The notes: generated from the letters alone by a model not told the origin. A DNA stretch of 26,130 bases from Myxococcales bacterium (GCA_022572485.1 JACZVU010000015.1:1-26130), one strand, 5' to 3'; numbered from the stretch's first letter, positions 15,738 through 23,367 are shown. Numbers and translations are program-made.

Positions 15738-17185
15738 GATTGAGGCGTCGATCGGTGCGGAGCAGCCGGACTCGATCGGGAGGCTGATTCCGATGGAGAG
15801 GCCGCTTTGGCACCGGCGTGAATCGAGTAGACGTGAACGGGCTCCACTCTACCCGAGAGCTGTCGCTCTCCCTCGAAGCGCATCGGTACGATGCTCCGAA
15901 CGCGACGCTGAATGGCTTCCGATACGAGGATCTCGCTCGGGCGCGCCAATTTTTCGAGTCGGTGGGCAACGTTTACGGGATCGCCGATTACAGTGAAATC
16001 CGTCCGGTGGTCCGAGCCGATGTTTCCGACTACGACAGGGCCCGTGTGGATTCCGATGCCGAGATCGACCGCCAACCGCTCGGGCGTATCGTCGACCTTG
16101 ATTTGCTGGTTTCGCGCGGCGATCGCGTTTCGGATTTCGATGGCCGCGGAGACCGCTTGTATGGAGTGGTTCGAATTGGGGATCGGAGCGCCGAAATAAG
16201 CCATCACCGAGTCCCCGATGAATTTGTCGACCGTCCCCCCGTAGTCGAGGATGCGGTCCGTCACCAATTGGAAAATCTCGTTGAGCAGTGAAACGACACG
16301 CGTTGCCTGCAGCCCTTCCGCGAGATGGGTGAAGCGGCGGATGTCCACGAAGAGCACCGTGACTTCGCGTTCGATGCCACTCTGCGATTCGCCATCGGAG
16401 CCCTCCAGCAGTTGGCTCAAGACGTAATCGCTCACATAGCGGCCGAAGGCGTTTTGGATGCGCTCTTTCTGCTGGATCGCATCACCCATCTCGTTGAATG
16501 CGCGGGTCAATTCGCCCACTTCGTCGCGCGAAGTGGGCGGAACCCGGACGGAGAGGTTCCCAGCGCTGAGTTGTTCGACTCCGGCGCGGAGCCTGCGCAG
16601 TGGTCCCACGAGCAGAGCGACGAATGTGATCCCCGCGAGCACGCCGAACAGCACCACCGCGATTGCGGCCGCCGTGAGTTGCTCGGTACTGTTCCGCACA
16701 ACCGGATCGACGAGCACGGTCAGGTCGAATTCGACGTGTGCTTCACCGACACGCACGCCGCTGTAAAAAACCGGGGTCGCGACCAACAGCCTCGCTCCAT
16801 CTCTCGATATTCGAAGCGAGCCTTCCTCCGCGGTCGCCGCTCCGGCCTGGGGCGCGAGAATCGTGTCGCGCTCGGTTGGATCGAGCGAGGCCGCGACACG
16901 TCCTTCGCGATCCAACAAGCGCACAGCCACGACGCCCTCGCCCGTGCCCACGTCCTCGACGAGTTGTTCCAGGGTCAGCTCGTGGCCAAAATCCCCTTGT
17001 TCGACGCTCAACAGCGGTTCTTTGGCAGCGCCCGCCAGGTGCTTTGCGACTGCGCGCCCACGCTTTTCGACTTCGGCCTCGAGTGCGCCGCGCTCGTGCT
17101 GCGTCGCGATCACCGTGAGGCTGACCGAGGCCACGACGAGCAAGGTGACGACGAGTGCGCTGAATTTGAGTTGGAGCGATCGCAA
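15734..17185 (-). CDS. Membrane adenylate cyclase, class III, with periplasmic sensor and HAMP domain
   Basis: 483 residues from a TTG start preceded by GAGG. TM1 (about 9-27) and TM2 (about 171-193) flank a periplasmic sensor of about 140 residues. A HAMP linker follows (about 194-248, with PLRRLRAGVEQLSAGNLSVR and DEVGELTRAFNEM), then the class III cyclase domain (about 275-430). Catalytic residues are complete: metal ligands Asp281 (VTVLFVDIRRF) and Asp325 (KFIGDSVMAYFG), purine-specifying Lys321 and Asp402 (VIGDPVNVAHRL), and transition-state Asn405 and Arg409. The Lys/Asp pair indicates ATP, hence cAMP, not cGMP. The active unit should be a homodimer. It heads a three-gene unit with the TPR and FN3 lipoproteins. 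The C-terminal 30 residues are low-complexity Ser/Pro/Ala. Confidence 0.92.
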   Translation of the reverse strand: MRSLQLKFSALVVTLLVVASVSLTVIATQHERGALEAEVEKRGRAVAKHLAGAAKEPLLSVEQGDFGHELTLEQLVEDVGTGEGVVAVRLLDREGRVAASLDPTERDTILAPQAGAATAEEGSLRISRDGARLLVATPVFYSGVRVGEAHVEFDLTVLVDPVVRNSTEQLTAAAIAVVLFGVLAGITFVALLVGPLRRLRAGVEQLSAGNLSVRVPPTSRDEVGELTRAFNEMGDAIQQKERIQNAFGRYVSDYVLSQLLEGSDGESQSGIEREVTVLFVDIRRFTHLAEGLQATRVVSLLNEIFQLVTDRILDYGGTVDKFIGDSVMAYFGAPIPNSNHSIQAVSAAIEIRNAIAARNQQIKVDDTPERLAVDLGIGIHTGPVVVGNIGSDHRTDFTVIGDPVNVAHRLEKLARPSEILVSEAIQRRVRSIVPMRFEGERQLSGRVEPVHVYSIHAGAKAASPSESASRSSPAAPHRSTPQS

Positions 17186-17304
17186 TTGGGGAGCCTCGTA
17201 CTCGCGAGGAGCGAACGCCGCCTCCCCCGCAGCTGGCTCGACCCATTCTGCGGAGGCGCCGGGCGGCTGCTCCGCGGGGCTAGTTGGAACTCGTCACTTC
17301 CACC

Positions 17305-17339
17305 AGGAGTTCGCGCGACAGCGTGGCGTGCGAACTCCT
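17305..17339. terminator. Strong stem-loop overlapping the greA stop codon
   Basis: AGGAGTTCGC (17305-17314) and GCGAACTCCT (17330-17339) form a perfect 10-bp stem with a 15-base loop; the stem includes two bases of the greA stop codon. No T run follows on either strand, so this may be an RNA-stabilising or processing hairpin and not a true intrinsic terminator. Confidence 0.45.
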
Positions 17340-17814
17340 AGTCGAAGCGAATATCCAGAACCTCGAACGATCGATTGCCCTTGGGCACGCGGACCGTCAC
17401 TGCGTTTCCCACGCGTTTTCCGAGCAAGGCACGCGCCACCGGAGACGTCACCGAGATCAACCCCGCCGAGATGTCGGATTCGTCTTCACCCGTGATCGTG
17501 TATTGGACTTTCTCCCCCGTGTCGTCATCGGCTAGCATTACTGTAACCCCGAAGCGCACGGTTTCGGGTGCATTTCCACCAGCTTCGATGACCTGGGCTC
17601 GGGCGAGCTTGTCCTCGACGATGCGGATCCGGCCCTCGATGTGGCTCTGTTTTTCCTTGGCGGCGTGAAACTCGGCATTTTCCGAGATGTCGCCGTGTGC
17701 CCGAGCGATCTCGATTTCTTGCGAGATGCTTCGGCGGTCGATGGTCTTGAGTCGCTTCAGCTCTTCTTCGAGCTTTTGGTAGCCGCTCGGCGTCATGGGA
17801 ATGCGGTCAGCCAT
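17338..17814 (-). CDS. greA: Transcript cleavage/elongation factor GreA
   Basis: 158 residues, the usual GreA length, ATG start. The N-terminal coiled coil begins PMTPSGYQKLEEELKRL and carries the acidic tip in GDISENAEFHAAKE (about 41-54), whose Asp and Glu enter the RNA polymerase secondary channel and trigger cleavage of backtracked RNA. The C-terminal globular domain includes VTVMLADDDTGE, ISVTSPVARALLGKRVG and a final FEVLDIRF. It is a single gene here. A terminator-like hairpin lies in its upstream region on the same strand, and a long inverted repeat overlaps its stop codon. Confidence 0.96.
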   Translation of the reverse strand: MADRIPMTPSGYQKLEEELKRLKTIDRRSISQEIEIARAHGDISENAEFHAAKEKQSHIEGRIRIVEDKLARAQVIEAGGNAPETVRFGVTVMLADDDTGEKVQYTITGEDESDISAGLISVTSPVARALLGKRVGNAVTVRVPKGNRSFEVLDIRFD

Positions 17815-17868
17815 GGACTCTATCCGCCTCTGCGCTCGGATGACCGGTTACAATCCGGTCCCCGAATG

Positions 17869-17907
17869 TAAAAAGCCGACGCCTCGGGTGGGGAGGAACA
17901 TCGGCTT
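17869..17907 (-). terminator. Terminator-like hairpin upstream of greA
   Basis: Read on the minus strand, AAGCCGA (17907-17901) pairs with TCGGCTT (17879-17873), and CCTC/GAGG inside the loop (17896-17893 with 17885-17882) extends the hairpin. The stem runs directly into TTTTTA. It lies 55 bases before the greA start. It could stop antisense read-through from the gene at 18564-18848, or attenuate greA. Confidence 0.5.
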
Positions 17908-17957
17908 CACATCAAACTACCCGCCAGCAGGAACTCCTGCAACGAGGTTCCGAGCGC

Positions 17958-18560
17958 GTGAACCCCCGACCCGAGGCGAATCGAGAAGCTCGAAGCGTTT
18001 CCCCTGGGGGAGATGGTGTTTCCATCGTCAAGCTGGGGCTGTTCTTTTACGGAACGCTCTTCGCGGCTGTGCTCGCGTGGTCGATCTGGAGCGGCCGTTC
18101 GGTCTTCTACGCGTCCCAGGCCGCCGCTGAGGACGGGGTCGCGCCGCTGTTGGACACCGCGTTGGGGCTCGCGGTTGCGGCCGCGACGATCGCGCTGTCT
18201 CGGAAGATCACGGAGTGCACCCGATGGGGTGACGCGATGGGGCGCGCGCTCGCCAAACTTCTCGGAGAACGATCGGTTCGCGATTGCATCGCGCTCGCTA
18301 TTGCAAGCGGCGTGGCCGAAGAGGCCTTCTTCCGGGGCGTCCTGCAGCCCGCGCTGGGGTGGCTGCCGGCGAGTCTGATCTTTGGGCTCGTCCATTTTGC
18401 GCCCCAACGAGACCTACTTCCGTGGACGGGCTTTGCGCTGTGCGCGGGTTTGGTGCTCGGCGGCTTGTTCGAATTCACAGGCAACCTCGTGGCTCCGACC
18501 GTGGCCCACGTCGGAATCAACGCCGTAAATCTGAGACGCCTGGTGGTGCGTTACGGGTGA
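17958..18560 (+). CDS. CPBP-family intramembrane metalloprotease (Abi/Rce1 type)
   Basis: 200 residues from a GTG preceded by GAGG. The first 20 residues are polar, followed by several membrane helices. The three CPBP motifs are present: EEAFFR with Glu121, Glu122 and Arg126; FGLVH with His146; and HVGIN with His174 and Asn178. Together these form the glutamate/histidine active site of Rce1-like proteases, which cut prenylated proteins in eukaryotes and act on peptides, bacteriocin precursors or signalling proteins in bacteria. No bacteriocin or prenylated-peptide gene is visible nearby, so the substrate is unknown. It is divergent from greA and ends 3 bases before the convergent small protein gene. 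Confidence 0.87.
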   Translation: MNPRPEANREARSVSPGGDGVSIVKLGLFFYGTLFAAVLAWSIWSGRSVFYASQAAAEDGVAPLLDTALGLAVAAATIALSRKITECTRWGDAMGRALAKLLGERSVRDCIALAIASGVAEEAFFRGVLQPALGWLPASLIFGLVHFAPQRDLLPWTGFALCAGLVLGGLFEFTGNLVAPTVAHVGINAVNLRRLVVRYG

Positions 18561-18563
18561 GAT

Positions 18564-18848
18564 TTAGCTGTCGAAGCTCTCGCCTTCGATGAGGCGGTCT
18601 TCCAAGACCCGCAGCAGATAACCGAGAAGCAGCAGGTTCGGCAGGCGCTTTAGGGTCTTGCCCCGGATTCCCTCGGATGTCCCGAAATCTTCCGCATACG
18701 ATGCAAAGAATTCGAGCGTTTCGAGTGGAACATTTTTCGCGAGAACTTCGTTGATCTGCTCGTTGGGGAGCTCTCCGAAGAGTTCGACCAGCTCCCACGC
18801 GAGTTCTGAGCGCTTGAGGTTGTCGCCAGGTATGTCGAAGGTCGCCAT
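18564..18848 (-). CDS. Small helical protein of unknown function
   Basis: 94 residues, ATG start. I do not recognise a family. The sequence is clearly protein-like and mostly alpha-helical: RSELAWELVELFGELPNEQ, LETLEFFASYAEDFG, and a leucine-rich C-terminal helix LPNLLLLGYLLRVLEDRL. There is no signal peptide; it is acidic overall, with low Cys/Trp. The leucine-rich part is amphipathic, not a convincing membrane helix, so a soluble adaptor or regulator is likely. Its stop is 3 bases from the end of the convergent CPBP gene. A possible -10 box (TATGGT, about 18863-18868 on the minus strand) lies shortly upstream of the start. Confidence 0.72.
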   Translation of the reverse strand: MATFDIPGDNLKRSELAWELVELFGELPNEQINEVLAKNVPLETLEFFASYAEDFGTSEGIRGKTLKRLPNLLLLGYLLRVLEDRLIEGESFDS

Positions 18849-19209
18849 GTGCTTGAGTACCTACCATAGACATCGGAGAGATCGGGTGTGTCTCGAACCG
18901 CTGCACACACCGACGGAGCGAGGAGCATCCTGACACCAGGTAGACCCAATGTCAACGAAGCAATCGATGAAGATCTTCGATTAAATACTTTTGACTCGAG
19001 TGCAGCGATTCCGAAGTGCACCTTCCCGTATGCGCCAAGAGACGGCAACCGAGGTACGTTTCCGACTTGCTCGAGAACCCACTTCTTAAAGTGAATCAGA
19101 GAGTCAACGCACGAGTTGCATGTCGGTTTTCGATTGCCGGATTCTTTGAAGCTGCCGGGAAAAGCGCGGACTTCTGAGTGGGTACTCTCTGTGCCGAATG
19201 GGGAGAATC
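18849..19209. other. Non-coding, less GC-rich stretch next to tRNA-Pro
   Basis: About 360 bases with no convincing gene; base composition is visibly nearer 50% GC than its neighbours. Short frames exist on both strands but have no recognisable domain or good ribosome site. A near-palindrome around AATCGATGAAGATCTTCGATT (about 18959-18979) is the only local structure I see. Because it lies directly at the 3' side of the tRNA, it may be a remnant of an old insertion (inference), or simply the promoter and leader region of the small protein gene. Confidence 0.4.
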
Positions 19210-19286
<77 letters not shown>

Positions 19287-19321
19287 AAATCAGATCCGCG
19301 AGGGAGCCCGGTCAGTATGCC

Positions 19322-19355
19322 CGCTCTCGCTCGGTTGGACCACCGAGCGAGAGTG
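19322..19355. terminator. Very stable hairpin downstream of rpe
   Basis: CTCTCGCTCGG (19324-19334) pairs perfectly with CCGAGCGAGAG (19343-19353) around an 8-base loop; a G-T and a C-G pair extend it at each end. It sits between the end of rpe and tRNA-Pro. There is no T tract, so it may be a terminator helped by other factors or a 3'-end stabiliser for the priA-rpe transcript. Confidence 0.5.
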
Positions 19356-19386
19356 CGTGGGTGCTGTTGGCAACCTGGGTGGATAT

Positions 19387-20055
19387 CTAAAGCGAGGCTG
19401 CCTGTCGTAGGGCGGCGATGGCCTCTCGGTAGTTCGGTGCGCCGAAGATCGCGGTTCCTGCGACGAACGCGTTGGCGCCCGCGCGGGCCACGCTGGCAAT
19501 CGTATCCTCTGTGATTCCGCCGTCGACTTCGAGGGTAACGGTGAGTTCGCGGTCTCGGATCCAGCCCCGAAGGGTCTCGACCTTCGGCAGCGTGCCGGCG
19601 ATGAATTGCTGAGCCCCGAAGCCCGGATTGACCGTCATCACGAGGATCTGATCGACATCTCCGAGTACCGCCTCGACCGCGCTGGCCGGTGTGCCCGGAT
19701 TGATGGTGACCGAAGCGCGCGCCCCCGCTTCTCGAATCTGCGCGACCGTGCGGTGCAGGTGCGGGCAGACTTCCGCGTGGACCCCGACGGTCGTTGCACC
19801 GGCCTTGATGAAAGCTTCGATGTAGCGTTCCGGCTGTTCGATCATCAGGTGTACGTCGAGCGGGAGCTGCGTCGCGTCTCGGACTGCCTCGACGATTCGC
19901 GGCCCGATCGTGATGTTCGGCACGAAGTGCCCGTCCATGACGTCGACGTGGATCCAGTCGGCACCGGCGTTGGTGACGGCCTGAATCTCGTCGAAGAGTC
20001 GCCCAAAATCGCAAGCCAGGATCGAAGGTGCGATCACGGTTTCGCCGATTGTCAT
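19387..20055 (-). CDS. rpe: Ribulose-phosphate 3-epimerase
   Basis: 222 residues. The ATG overlaps the rsmB stop (ATGA), so the two are translationally coupled; a longer frame is antisense or overlapping noise. It interconverts ribulose-5-phosphate and xylulose-5-phosphate in the pentose phosphate pathway. TIM-barrel motifs with metal and catalytic residues are seen: APSILACDFGRL, HVDVMDGHFVPN (metal His and Asp), LDVHLMI, INPGTPASAVE, MTVNPGFGAQQF, and LEVDGGITEDT with the second catalytic Asp. This is the standard length and order for a cytosolic Rpe. It closes a five-gene cluster that in many bacteria also ends with rpe. Confidence 0.96.
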   Translation of the reverse strand: MTIGETVIAPSILACDFGRLFDEIQAVTNAGADWIHVDVMDGHFVPNITIGPRIVEAVRDATQLPLDVHLMIEQPERYIEAFIKAGATTVGVHAEVCPHLHRTVAQIREAGARASVTINPGTPASAVEAVLGDVDQILVMTVNPGFGAQQFIAGTLPKVETLRGWIRDRELTVTLEVDGGITEDTIASVARAGANAFVAGTAIFGAPNYREAIAALRQAASL

Positions 20056-21503
20056 GTTCGTCTCTCGAACCGCGCGGCGAAAAAGCCGTCGGTATCGTGG
20101 ATGTGGGGAAAGGTTCGCAGCGTTCCGTCCGGGTCGGCCACGATCTTGATCTCGTCCGCTAGGGCATCTTTCGGGGTCGGCGCAAAATCGCGCGATCCAC
20201 GCAAGAAGTGCTTGGCGATTTCCTCGTTCTCTTCGGCGAGCACTGTGCAGGCACTGTAGACGAGTGTCCCCCCCGGTCTCAACACCGTGGCTGCGTTGCT
20301 GACGAGCGCCCGTTGGATCTCGGCGAGGCGCGCCGGATCTCCCGGTTTGACCCGCCATTTTGCATCGGGGTTGCGGCGGAGCGTGCCGAGGCCCGAGCAG
20401 GGGGCATCCACGAGGATCCGGTCGAAGCCGCCCTCGGGCGCGAGCGCCGCGAGCGAGCACGTCGCATCCCGAACGACGGTTCGGATCCCCGTGAGCCCGA
20501 GTCGGCGCACCGTCCGCTGTACGAGGTCGAGCCTGCGGGTGTTGCGGTCGACCGCGACGACAGACCCCGAAGGGCCGACCCGCTCTGCGATAGCCGTTGT
20601 CTTGCCACCCGGTGCCGCGCAAAGATCGAGCACCCGTTCACCGGGCTGTGGGTCGAGCAATGCCACCACGAGCTGCGATGCCTCGTCCTGCACCGTAAAA
20701 CGCCCCGCGAGAAAACTGCGATCGTGGGCCGGGTTCCCCTTGCGCCCGAGCACGATTCCATCCCTCGCGAATCGACAGGTGGTGGCGTCGGGAAAATTCT
20801 CGAGCAGGTCTTGCAATAGCTCGCCCGCATCGCCTCGCAGTCGATTTGTGCGAATTGTCAACGGCGGCGGTTCATTGCACGCTTTTGCAAGTGCGACAGC
20901 GCCCTCGACTCCACAGCGTTCGATCCAGCGCTCGGCGAGCCATCGGGTAAGCGAAAGCGCGTGGGTCAGATACGCGGCGGGATCCTCGTGGACCGAAGGG
21001 AGCACGATCTTGTGGTGTTCGAGCGAGAGTCGGCGCAGGACGGCATTGACGAGGCCGGTTGCTCGGCTCATGCCTGCTGCGCGGATGCAGCGCACGGACT
21101 GATCGACTGCCGCGCTGGCTGGGACGCGTTTGGCGAACAGCAACTGATAGGCACCGAGTTGAAGCGTGCTCGTGACCAGTGGTTCGAGCTTGGCGAGATC
21201 CTGGTCGACGAAATGACTCAGGTAGTAATTGATTCTCCCGCGCCAGCGGAGCGTTCCGTAGACGAGATCCGTCGCGAAGGCGCGATCCGGAGCGTTGAGG
21301 CTGGAGCGCGCGAGTGCCGAATGGAGCAGGAGGTCTGCGTAGGCGCCCGCACTCGATACACGCTCGAGGACGCGAAGCGCGAGCAGCCGGGTGTGTGTGG
21401 GTGCCGACGTTCTCCGACGGTCGGATGTGCTGGGGCCATTTGGGCGTCCGCGGTTTGGGCGCGCTCGCGCTTCGCGGCTGGATCCGTCAGGCACTTGGAG
21501 CAC
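20052..21503 (-). CDS. rsmB: 16S rRNA (cytosine-967-C5) methyltransferase RsmB
   Basis: 483 residues from a GTG with AAGGA upstream. The first 35 residues are basic and low-complexity and may be dispensable. An NusB-like RNA-binding domain follows (about 36-165, with DLVYGTLRWRGRINYYL), then the methyltransferase: VLDLCAAPGGKTT (about 291-303) binds S-adenosylmethionine, DAPCSGLGTLRRNPD carries Cys369, and LVYSACT carries Cys419. The two cysteines are the catalytic and release residues of m5C RNA methyltransferases. It modifies C967 in the ribosomal decoding region. It overlaps rpe by 4 bases downstream; upstream it is separated from fmt by 282 bases holding a tandem repeat array. Confidence 0.95.
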   Translation of the reverse strand: MLQVPDGSSREARARPNRGRPNGPSTSDRRRTSAPTHTRLLALRVLERVSSAGAYADLLLHSALARSSLNAPDRAFATDLVYGTLRWRGRINYYLSHFVDQDLAKLEPLVTSTLQLGAYQLLFAKRVPASAAVDQSVRCIRAAGMSRATGLVNAVLRRLSLEHHKIVLPSVHEDPAAYLTHALSLTRWLAERWIERCGVEGAVALAKACNEPPPLTIRTNRLRGDAGELLQDLLENFPDATTCRFARDGIVLGRKGNPAHDRSFLAGRFTVQDEASQLVVALLDPQPGERVLDLCAAPGGKTTAIAERVGPSGSVVAVDRNTRRLDLVQRTVRRLGLTGIRTVVRDATCSLAALAPEGGFDRILVDAPCSGLGTLRRNPDAKWRVKPGDPARLAEIQRALVSNAATVLRPGGTLVYSACTVLAEENEEIAKHFLRGSRDFAPTPKDALADEIKIVADPDGTLRTFPHIHDTDGFFAARFERRT

Positions 21504-21612
21504 TCGCGGCGATCCTTCGTGGCGTCTGTATCGTGATGTCAGTCGTTTGCTTCACCACGCGAGTCTAGCCCGCATTTCCGTCAACGCCGCGGTTGCTGAG
21601 CGGGTGTGTATG

Positions 21613-21752
21613 TCGGCGAGGTGCGATCGCGCAACCGCGATTCGCAATCGGTGGGGCGCGGTCCGGAAACCGTGATTCGCAATCGGCGAGGTGCGATCCG
21701 GAAACTGCGATTCGCAATTGGCAAGGTGCGATCCGACAATTGCGATTCGCAA
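21613..21752. repeat. Four tandem 35-bp repeats between fmt and rsmB
   Basis: Four head-to-tail units of exactly 35 bases lie at 21613-21647, 21648-21682, 21683-21717 and 21718-21752; a partial fifth begins at 21753 (TTGG). Each unit starts TCGG or TTGG, has a GTGCGATCC-like middle, and ends GATTCGCAA. Copies differ at several positions, so the array is not freshly amplified. There are no spacers, so it is not a CRISPR. The array lies upstream of rsmB and downstream of fmt, both on the minus strand. Confidence 0.92.
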
Positions 21753-21754
21753 TT
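21738..21754. promoter_or_regulatory. Perfect 17-bp palindrome at the junction of the last repeat
   Basis: AATTGCGA, one central base, then TCGCAATT: a perfect odd palindrome. The matching site in unit 3 has one mismatch between arms; units 1 and 2 have three and four. This symmetry is typical of a dimeric DNA-binding protein site but also allows a hairpin in RNA. No regulator is known from this window. Confidence 0.45.
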
Positions 21755-21785
21755 GGATTGGGCGGGCACCTTGCTGCGCAGGTTT

Positions 21786-22745
21786 TCAGCCGAGAAGAGT
21801 ACCGTCGAGGGTCGGCCTTCCACGCACGAACGCCTCGACACCCAGGGCTCGCTTTCCCGGTCGCTGCAGGATGCGCGGCAGCAGCCATCCGTCTCCTGTC
21901 GCGATCCGGAGCTCTCGCGCAGGCGCCACGCAAACGATTCCCGGTGCAACATCGGTCGGGCTCGCATCCGAGCGCGCGTCGAGGATCTGCAGGCTCTCTC
22001 CTTCGAAGGTCGTGAACGCACCCGGGTTCGGAGCCATGGCGCGCACCCGTCGGCACAGTGCCTCCGCGCTTTCGGTCCAGATCAGCTGCCCATCAGAACG
22101 TCTGATTTTGGGTGCGCATGTGGCGCGTGTGTCGTCTTGAGGAGCCCAGCTGACGCGATTGTCGGCGATCTGTTCGATGACCTCTTCGAGCGTGTCGGCG
22201 GTGAGCTTCGAGAGACGCTCCGAGAGTTCACCCGCATTCTCGTGCTCGCCGATCTCGATTTCGCGTTGCAGCGCGACCGGTCCGCGGTCCAGTTCTCTTT
22301 CGACACGCATGGCTGAAATGCCCGTAGGCGTCGCGCCGTCAAGGATGCAGCGGGGAATCGGAGCTGCGCCGCGGTAGCGGGGCAACAGGCTGGCGTGGCC
22401 GTTGATCAGGTACCCCAGCGCGGGTGCCTCGCGAATTTGTTTGGGCAGGAACTGCCCGAACGCGACCACGACACCCAGGTCCGGTTCGTGGGCGCAAAAT
22501 TCGGCGAGGACCTCGTCGTCTCCGATTCTTTCGGGGCGCATCAACGGCACGTCCGCGCTCAGGGCCACGTCGGCGACCGGGGCGGGCGACGTCTTGCGAC
22601 CCCGCCCGCGTCGCCGATCGGGCTGGCAAATGACGGTGACGACTTCGTGGCGCCCTTCGATCAATCGCTCGAGGGTTGGGACCGCGAAGTCTGGCGTTCC
22701 GAAGAACGCGAGGCGGAGCGGGGAGCTGGAAGACGCGGTTGCCAA
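21786..22745 (-). CDS. fmt: Methionyl-tRNA formyltransferase
   Basis: 319 residues from a TTG at 22745 (with AGGA at good distance); the longer frame upstream overlaps def out of frame and is not real. It formylates Met-tRNAfMet with 10-formyl-tetrahydrofolate. Motifs are RLAFFGTPDFAVP at the N-terminus, the formyltransferase signature GHASLLPRYRGAAPI with catalytic Asn-x-His, and GISAMRVERELDRGP. The C-terminal tRNA-binding domain includes KIRRSDGQLIW, matching the conserved KI...W motif. The length fits E. coli Fmt (315). It is 52 bases downstream of def, whose product removes the formyl group later, the usual def-fmt pairing. Confidence 0.95.
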   Translation of the reverse strand: MATASSSSPLRLAFFGTPDFAVPTLERLIEGRHEVVTVICQPDRRRGRGRKTSPAPVADVALSADVPLMRPERIGDDEVLAEFCAHEPDLGVVVAFGQFLPKQIREAPALGYLINGHASLLPRYRGAAPIPRCILDGATPTGISAMRVERELDRGPVALQREIEIGEHENAGELSERLSKLTADTLEEVIEQIADNRVSWAPQDDTRATCAPKIRRSDGQLIWTESAEALCRRVRAMAPNPGAFTTFEGESLQILDARSDASPTDVAPGIVCVAPARELRIATGDGWLLPRILQRPGKRALGVEAFVRGRPTLDGTLLG

Positions 22746-22797
22746 GCTCCGGATCCTAGCGGGTGAATCCTTCGGATTCACTTGCGGCGTCGCGCTC

Positions 22798-23367
22798 CTA
22801 GCTTCTCGATTGTTCTTCGAGCTCGCGGCGCAGCTGTTTCTTTCGCCGCTGGGTGTAGAGGTTGCGCTTGAGGCGGCTGATCCGGTCGATGAAGAGGATG
22901 CCGTCGAGGTGATCGATCTCGTGTTGGAAGCACACCGCCTGGAGTTCCGATGCGTCGATTTCCAGGTCCTCTCCCTCCAGGTTCGACGCGCGCAGCTTGA
23001 CGTGCGAAGCGCGCTCGACATCGGCCTCGAAATCGGGAACGGAAAGGCATCCCTCCGTCCAGACGATCTTTCCGCTGCTCTCGACGATCTCCGGATTGAC
23101 GAGCACGAGTGGGTTCTGCTCCGCGTCGTCCGTCGTCCACTCGGTGTCGACGACGATGAGGCGGACCGTCTCTCCCACCTGGGGGGCGGCAAGCCCGATG
23201 CCCGGCTCGTCGTACATCACCTCCAACATGTCGTCCGCGAGTTTGCAAATTTCGTCCGTGATCTTCTCAATCGGAACCGAGATCTCTCGCAAACGATTGT
23301 CGGGGAATTTGAGAACTTCGCGCAATGTCATGCGTCGGTACGACTCAAGCGGGGAGTAAAGCGACAT
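22798..23367 (-). CDS. def: Peptide deformylase
   Basis: 189 residues from the ATG at 23367; an internal ATG at 23331 (MTLREVLKFPD) matches the usual family start and gives 177 residues, and the choice cannot be settled from sequence. It removes the formyl group from nascent N-terminal formyl-methionine. All three deformylase motifs are intact: GIGLAAPQVG, EGCLSVP (metal-binding Cys) and QHEIDHLDG (two metal-binding His and the catalytic Glu). The C-terminus is a charged helix (LKRNLYTQRRKKQL), which in relatives contacts the ribosome. The gene follows priA after 18 bases and precedes fmt. Confidence 0.95.
   Translation of the reverse strand: MSLYSPLESYRRMTLREVLKFPDNRLREISVPIEKITDEICKLADDMLEVMYDEPGIGLAAPQVGETVRLIVVDTEWTTDDAEQNPLVLVNPEIVESSGKIVWTEGCLSVPDFEADVERASHVKLRASNLEGEDLEIDASELQAVCFQHEIDHLDGILFIDRISRLKRNLYTQRRKKQLRRELEEQSRS

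Noticed and set aside
18885..18910. tRNA T-arm-like TCGAACC
   Set aside because: The flanking bases do not form a T stem and no acceptor or anticodon arm fits around it.
18888..19094. 68-codon frame beside tRNA-Pro
   Set aside because: No recognisable domain, no ribosome site and composition like random sequence; I kept the stretch as non-coding.
21613..21752. CRISPR array
   Set aside because: The 35-bp units abut each other with no spacers, and there are no cas genes.
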